Under the pieces are notes generated by a model. The model was not told the origin of the DNA. It worked only from the letters and a program-made list of their open reading frames with translations, and made no database searches. Source: an uncultured Anaerolineaceae bacterium (GTDB lineage: Bacteria > Chloroflexota > Anaerolineae > Anaerolineales > Anaerolineaceae). Taken from it: a stretch of 9,322 nt of DNA. Location of the stretch: contig CALCNO010000023.1 of assembly GCA_937897615.1 (NCBI GenBank), forward strand, positions 1 through 9,322, given 5' to 3'. Position numbers and translations under genes: made by a program. Position 1 is the first letter of the stretch; each line of letters begins with the position of its first letter. This document shows, in pieces, positions 5,561-9,322 of the stretch.

Positions 5561-7800
5561 TGCGCCAACTCCTTCTCGCTCAACTGCGACAGCGCAATCT
5601 CGCGGTAGGTTTCGCAGCTCTTCATTAACTCCTTGTGTGTGCCAACGCCAGCAATCTCGCCTTCATTGACCACAACGATCTGCTCGGCATTCTTCACGGT
5701 GGCCACACGCTGGGTCACGATGATCATGGTGCTTTCACCGGTTTCCTTTTTGAGCGCCTTACGCAACGCCAGGTCTGTCTTGAAGTCCAGCGCCGACAGG
5801 CAATCATCGAAAATGTAGATTTCCGGTTTCTTCACCAGCGCACGGGCAATTGCCAGGCGTTGCTTTTGGCCGCCGGAGACATTGGTGCCCCCCTGAGAGA
5901 TTTCGGATTGCATCCCTTCGGGTTTGGCATTGATGAACTCGCTGGCCTGGGCAATCTGGGTGGCCTTATCCAGCACTTCCTGGCTGGCATCTTCCTCGGC
6001 AAAGCGCAGGTTGCTCTCGATGGTACCGGAGAACAACATACCACGTTGTGGAATGTAGCCGATCTTATCACGCAGGTCAGATTGCCTGACCTGGCGGATA
6101 TCCACACCATCCACATAAATGGCGCCATCGCTCACATCAAAGAAACGCGGGATAAGGTTAACCACTGTGGATTTGCCGGAGCCGGTGGAACCGATGATCG
6201 CCGTGGTTTGGCCGGGTTTGGCGGTAAAGGTGATGCCGCAGAGAACGTTTTCTTCGGCATCCGGGTAACGGAAGGACACATTGCGAAATTCCACCACACC
6301 CTTTTGAGCCGGGTCAAACTGCTTTGGCTGGGTGGGGTCCAAAATGCTCAGCTTCACTGCCAGAACATCGGCAATACGCTGGCCGGAGACCGCCGCTCGC
6401 GGCAGGAAGATGAACAACATCGACATCATCAAAAAGGAGAAGACCACCTGCATGGCATATTGCAAAAAGGCCATCATATCGCCCACTTGCAGCAAAGCCG
6501 CATCCACCTGGTGCGCACCCGTCCAAATGATAAGGACAGAGATGCCATTCATCAACAACATCATCACCGGCATCATCACCACCATCACCCGGTTAACAAA
6601 CAAGCTGTTACTGGTGAGGTCCTTATTGGCCTTGTCAAAACGTTGCAGTTCAAAATCCTGTGTGTTAAAGGCACGGATGACCATGATACCGGAGAGTGCC
6701 TCGCGGGTGACCAGATTTAGCCGGTCCACCAGGCTTTGGATGCGCTTGAAACGCGGCAAAGCAATGGTGAACACAGTGATGATCAGGGTAAGCAGCACTG
6801 CCACACCCAGGGCAATGATCCACGTCATTGAGGGGCTTTTCTCCACCGCGCGGATCACGGCGCCAACCGCAATCACCGGGGCATAAAAGACCATGCGGAT
6901 CATGATCACCAGGGTCATTTGGATTTGGGTGATGTCGTTAGTGGAGCGGGTGATCAAAGAGGCTGTGGAGAATTTCTCAAATTCAGCCTTTGAAAAACTT
7001 TCCACCTTGCTGAACACCTCGCGGCGCAGGTCACGCGAAAACCCTGCGGCAATGCGTGCCGAAAGGAAACCCACCGAGACGGTTGCCAGTGCCACCACCA
7101 GGGTGTACAACAGCATCAGGCCGCCAATGCGGAAAAGGTAAGCGATCTGTACTTTGCCCACATCCATTCCCAGGGCTGTGTATTCAGCCTTGACGGCACT
7201 TGCCGCCGCCTGGGTGATGGTACTCTCGCTCATGGAAGCAAATTTTTCGTTAACTGCCGATAACATTTGCTGCACCTGCGCAGCCGGGGCCATCTTGAGA
7301 ACAGTGAAAAGATCCATACCGGCAGGTATCTTGGAAAGGTCAAAACCAGCACTGGCGCTCAGGGTGGCCGCCTTGGTGGGGTCCGTTGCAGCCTGCTCAA
7401 TGATGTAAGTCATAAGCAGTCCCTTGCCCATCACCGGGTTGAGTGCTGTTTGCGTTTCTTTGGTAGCATCGTTGAGGACATAAACTGCCTCATTGGACAA
7501 TGCGGGGTACTTTTCTGCCAGGCTCGCATAATCTGCGGAGGAAGAGTTTACCAACCGGTAATCCTGCAGCACCAGCGCTTTTTCGTCTGCAGACATAAAG
7601 AGTGTGGCTTTGTCCATCTCGCTCTGGCGGATGGCCTCAGGTACGGCGCTTTCAATACCGCCCTGTTGGATACCCACATTGACGATCTCGGACATGTAAT
7701 TGGGAAGTGCCAGGTCGGCCATTGCCTGCGCAAAGAGTAGCGCAATTGCAACCAGCAAAAGGCCAACGTAGGGCTTCAGGTACTTAAATAAATGACGCAT
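5557..7800 (-). CDS. ABC exporter half-transporter, subunit with degenerate ATP site and large external insertion
   Basis: A 747-residue exporter subunit. The ATPase domain (about 500-740) has A-loop Y512, Walker A GSTGSGKST (537-545), Q-loop Q585 and canonical signature VSGGQ (641-645). However, Walker B reads IYIFDD, with D666 in place of the catalytic Glu, and the switch His is Q697 (VTQR). These are the standard changes in the degenerate subunit of heterodimeric exporters. Between helix 1 (about 10-32) and helix 2 (about 218-245) lie about 185 residues, against about 30 in the partner, so some 150 residues form an extra domain on the outside of the membrane, rich in Ala, Ser and Lys. Relatives with a similar insert are common in Firmicutes, from memory. 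The ATG at 7800 has AAAGGA (complement of 7814-7819) 13 nt upstream, a long spacing. MarR ends 39 bp before it. Confidence 0.93.
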   Translation of the reverse strand: MRHLFKYLKPYVGLLLVAIALLFAQAMADLALPNYMSEIVNVGIQQGGIESAVPEAIRQSEMDKATLFMSADEKALVLQDYRLVNSSSADYASLAEKYPALSNEAVYVLNDATKETQTALNPVMGKGLLMTYIIEQAATDPTKAATLSASAGFDLSKIPAGMDLFTVLKMAPAAQVQQMLSAVNEKFASMSESTITQAAASAVKAEYTALGMDVGKVQIAYLFRIGGLMLLYTLVVALATVSVGFLSARIAAGFSRDLRREVFSKVESFSKAEFEKFSTASLITRSTNDITQIQMTLVIMIRMVFYAPVIAVGAVIRAVEKSPSMTWIIALGVAVLLTLIITVFTIALPRFKRIQSLVDRLNLVTREALSGIMVIRAFNTQDFELQRFDKANKDLTSNSLFVNRVMVVMMPVMMLLMNGISVLIIWTGAHQVDAALLQVGDMMAFLQYAMQVVFSFLMMSMLFIFLPRAAVSGQRIADVLAVKLSILDPTQPKQFDPAQKGVVEFRNVSFRYPDAEENVLCGITFTAKPGQTTAIIGSTGSGKSTVVNLIPRFFDVSDGAIYVDGVDIRQVRQSDLRDKIGYIPQRGMLFSGTIESNLRFAEEDASQEVLDKATQIAQASEFINAKPEGMQSEISQGGTNVSGGQKQRLAIARALVKKPEIYIFDDCLSALDFKTDLALRKALKKETGESTMIIVTQRVATVKNAEQIVVVNEGEIAGVGTHKELMKSCETYREIALSQLSEKELAQ

Positions 7801-7839
7801 TGAAGTGGTTTGATCCTTTCTTGTGCGAAATGAACTTTG

Positions 7840-8403
7840 CTAATCAGTATTTTCTCTAGTAAAACACTCTGGGTCGTGCCTGAATCTCATCAGTGAAACG
7901 CGCATTTTATTCAGCAGGCGGATCATCTCGCGGCGTTCCTCATCCGTCAATCCTGAAGTGAGCATGTTCAAATAGCGGATGCGCTCCGGCATGGTAGCGA
8001 GGATGCGCTCGCGTCCGGCAGCAGTAATGCGAATATTGAATCCACGTTTGTCTTCGGGGTTGATCGTGCGTTCCACCAGCCCCTGCTCCTCCAGCCCACT
8101 GATCAGTGAACTGACCGTATTCTTCTTCACATTCTGATAGTGACTGAGTAAAGTGGGGTTAACCCCTTCGTGGTTTCCCATATCTTCCTCGGACATTAAG
8201 CGTATCAAAATTCCCATGCGCGGACCAGATAGCTCGCCTAAAACGGGATGCTGGTTGAGGAAAGCGTCAATGAAATGAACCTGCATGCGCATCATATTGA
8301 CGATTTCCATTCCATCGGTCGTCTCACCCGGCACCATCTTGTTGATCCGCTGGCGTAGGATTTCGTGAGCCCGTTCAAAATTGTGATTGTGTTTCAACGG
8401 CAT
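7840..8403 (-). CDS. MarR-family transcriptional repressor of the ABC exporter operon
   Basis: A 187-residue winged helix-turn-helix protein. Helical dimerisation segments flank a DNA-binding domain with recognition helix around VKKNTVSSLISGLEEQG (92-108) and a wing around residues 112-127, where D118-K-R120 matches the conserved DxR of MarR proteins. At 187 residues it is longer than the usual 140-150, through an N-terminal extension of about 40 residues. It is the first gene of an operon with the two exporter subunits, so a ligand-released repressor of its own operon is the natural reading. The ATG at 8403 has GAGGAGG (complement of 8408-8414) 4 nt away. An in-frame GTG at 8430 would lie upstream of the predicted transcription start (about 8426), so it is excluded. 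Confidence 0.9.
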   Translation of the reverse strand: MPLKHNHNFERAHEILRQRINKMVPGETTDGMEIVNMMRMQVHFIDAFLNQHPVLGELSGPRMGILIRLMSEEDMGNHEGVNPTLLSHYQNVKKNTVSSLISGLEEQGLVERTINPEDKRGFNIRITAAGRERILATMPERIRYLNMLTSGLTDEERREMIRLLNKMRVSLMRFRHDPECFTRENTD

Positions 8404-8418
8404 CCAACCTCCTCTATT

Positions 8419-8436
8419 TAGTTCGAGCACGAACTA
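8419..8436. promoter_or_regulatory. Probable MarR operator, perfect 7-4-7 inverted repeat
   Basis: TAGTTCGAGCACGAACTA is a perfect palindrome of 7-bp arms around a 4-nt spacer, 18 bp long, the usual size for MarR dimer sites. It overlaps the -10 element (8433-8438) of the marR promoter and the predicted start, where a bound dimer would block RNA polymerase. Confidence 0.75.
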
Positions 8437-8461
8437 TACTACACCGAACCAGTTTTGTCTA
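8433..8461 (-). promoter_or_regulatory. marR-ABC operon promoter
   Basis: On the minus strand, -35 TAGACA (complement of 8456-8461) is followed after 17 bp by -10 TATAGT (8433-8438). Each matches five of six consensus bases at optimal spacing. Transcription would start near 8426, about 23 nt before the marR ATG, so the leader is short and carries the ribosome binding site. Confidence 0.75.
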
Positions 8462-8471
8462 TCCCCAAATA

Positions 8472-8500
8472 TCGAGAAATTATGCAAAATCCTGTATGAT
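8472..8500 (+). promoter_or_regulatory. Promoter of the lipoprotein gene at 8535
   Basis: TCGAGA (8472-8477; four of six matches to TTGACA) and TATGAT (8495-8500; five of six to TATAAT) are 17 bp apart. Transcription would start near 8507, giving a leader of about 28 nt. The element is divergent from the marR promoter; the marR operator ends 35 bp before this -35. Confidence 0.5.
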
Positions 8501-8534
8501 AGAATTTTGATATCTTTTAAAAGGAGTACTGTTG

Positions 8535-9322
8535 ATGAAAACTGAGCGCCGTCTACTTAAACTGATCACCACCCTGCTACTCCTCATTGGCCTCTTTGGC
8601 CTGACGGCTTGTTCTCTGTTCTCAACGCTTTCATCCACCATCAGCAACGTTATTCATCCTGCAACACCAACGCCGATAGACCCCGCAGTGATGGTGGCCG
8701 CCATACCGGACAATGAGATCATCGCCGGAATACAGCAATCGCTGGATGATTACATCCGCGCGTATAACACCAACGACCAAGAATTGCTGGTAAGCATGGT
8801 TGATCCTGGCAATCTGCCATTCAAGCGCCTGGTTACCAGTCGTTTTACCGAATACCAGGCTTCCATTTACGCCGGCAACTACACTTTTGATAATTTCACT
8901 ATTGCGTCAATCCAGCGCATGCCGCTCGGATTTGTTCAGGTGCATCTGGTCACCAATGGATACGCTGCGTACGACTGGCTCTTCCGCCTGGTGGATGGCA
9001 GGTGGCTCCTTTCTGAGCCCACCAAAGCCCAGTTCGGCGAACCTGAAAAAAAAGAGACGGAGCATTTCGTTTTCCTGCTTTATCCCTGGAACGAATCCAT
9101 CAATGAACAGATCGTGAACCTAATGGAAGAAGCCGCCGATAAAGTCAAAGATGTTCTCGGGCTGCTCCCGCTGGAAAAGGCCCAGGTGGAAGTGCTGCCG
9201 GGGTACAGTGCCGACCCTTACGCCGACCCCAATTCGCTGGCCTATTACCAGACTGGCAACACCAACGAACCGGACAAGATCGTTATCTTCTGTCCCAACT
9301 CTTTCTCTTTTGGCTGGTATGA
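8535..9322 (+). CDS. Large lipoprotein, open at right edge, possible peptidase MA-like protein
   Basis: An ORF of 262 codons with no stop that continues past the window. MKTERRLLK, a hydrophobic core and lipobox L23-T-A-C26 mark a lipoprotein signal, so the mature protein is anchored on the outer face of the cytoplasmic membrane. A Pro/Thr-rich linker (about 43-50) leads to an alpha+beta region (about 60-165) with an NTF2-like look (EIIAGIQQSLDDYIRAYNTNDQELL then strands ending DGRWLLSEP). From about 175, EHFVFLLYPWNESINEQIV, a helix with LMEEAADKVKDVLGL and the strand VEVLP resemble the start of gluzincin/peptidase MA-like domains, in which an HExxH zinc site follows some 60-100 residues later; that part would lie outside the window. 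AAAAGGAG (8519-8526) is 8 nt upstream of the ATG. The NTF2-like and peptidase calls are pattern inferences. Confidence 0.8.
   Translation, partial: MKTERRLLKLITTLLLLIGLFGLTACSLFSTLSSTISNVIHPATPTPIDPAVMVAAIPDNEIIAGIQQSLDDYIRAYNTNDQELLVSMVDPGNLPFKRLVTSRFTEYQASIYAGNYTFDNFTIASIQRMPLGFVQVHLVTNGYAAYDWLFRLVDGRWLLSEPTKAQFGEPEKKETEHFVFLLYPWNESINEQIVNLMEEAADKVKDVLGLLPLEKAQVEVLPGYSADPYADPNSLAYYQTGNTNEPDKIVIFCPNSFSFGWY

Noticed and set aside
5801..5810. Asp in place of catalytic Glu as evidence of a decayed gene
   Set aside because: It occurs with the His-to-Gln change and the partner's altered signature, a known functional arrangement; the frame is intact.
6540..6595. CAT/CAC-rich stretch resembling a repeat or His-tag-like code
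   Set aside because: On the coding strand it is Met/Val codons of a membrane helix (around residues 404-418 of the ABC subunit).
5635..6720. Long plus-strand open frame (361 codons) opposite the 747-residue ABC gene
   Set aside because: The minus strand encodes unbroken ABC motifs here; the plus frame is His-rich, low-complexity and has no recognisable domain.
8800..9117. Plus-strand open frame inside the right-edge lipoprotein
   Set aside because: It is in a different frame from the uninterrupted frame that starts at 8535 with a signal peptide and ribosome binding site.

Overview
This window reads as an ordinary chromosomal segment from a free-living bacterium of moderately high G+C content, with AT-rich gaps between genes. 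No single marker fixes the lineage. The two lipoproteins, the heterodimeric multidrug-type ABC exporter of a kind common in Firmicutes and Chloroflexota, and the overall gene mix are compatible with Chloroflexota (Anaerolineae-like). That assignment is an inference of low to moderate confidence.

Layout. (1) Bases 1-38 are the 3' end of a tRNA gene cut by the window edge. (2) Bases 171-2142 hold a tight plus-strand cluster behind an extended -10 promoter: a YdcZ/DUF606 small membrane transporter, a 2'-5' RNA ligase-like 2H phosphoesterase, a DUF1232 (YkvA-like) membrane protein and a TPR-like conserved protein of unknown function. Gaps are 13 bp, a 4-bp ATGA overlap and 10 bp. (3) Bases 2200-2586 encode a small lipoprotein followed by a strong intrinsic terminator. 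(4) Bases 2696-3629 encode two uncharacterised proteins, one with a proline-rich tail and a PH-like domain, the other with two membrane helices. They end at a symmetric terminator that also serves the operon coming the other way. (5) Bases 8403 down to 3683 on the minus strand form an operon of a MarR-family repressor and two ABC exporter half-transporters. (6) Divergent from marR, a lipoprotein gene begins at 8535 and runs off the right edge.

How the genes work together. The marR-ABC-ABC operon is the best understood part. The repressor's promoter has a near-consensus -35/-10 with 17-bp spacing. A perfect 7-4-7 inverted repeat covers part of its -10 and the predicted transcription start, as expected for autoregulation. 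The two ABC subunits carry complementary defects: Asp for the catalytic Glu and Gln for the H-loop His in the 747-residue subunit, and an altered signature (ISQGQ) in the 625-residue subunit. This is the known pattern of heterodimeric exporters with one degenerate and one active ATP site. The 747-residue subunit also has about 150 extra residues between its first two membrane helices.

I do not see a clearly new defence, mobile or RNA-based system. The best candidates for follow-up are the extracytoplasmic insertion of the exporter, the marR operator and its regulon, the truncated lipoprotein that may be a zinc peptidase relative, and the uncharacterised pair at 2696-3629.
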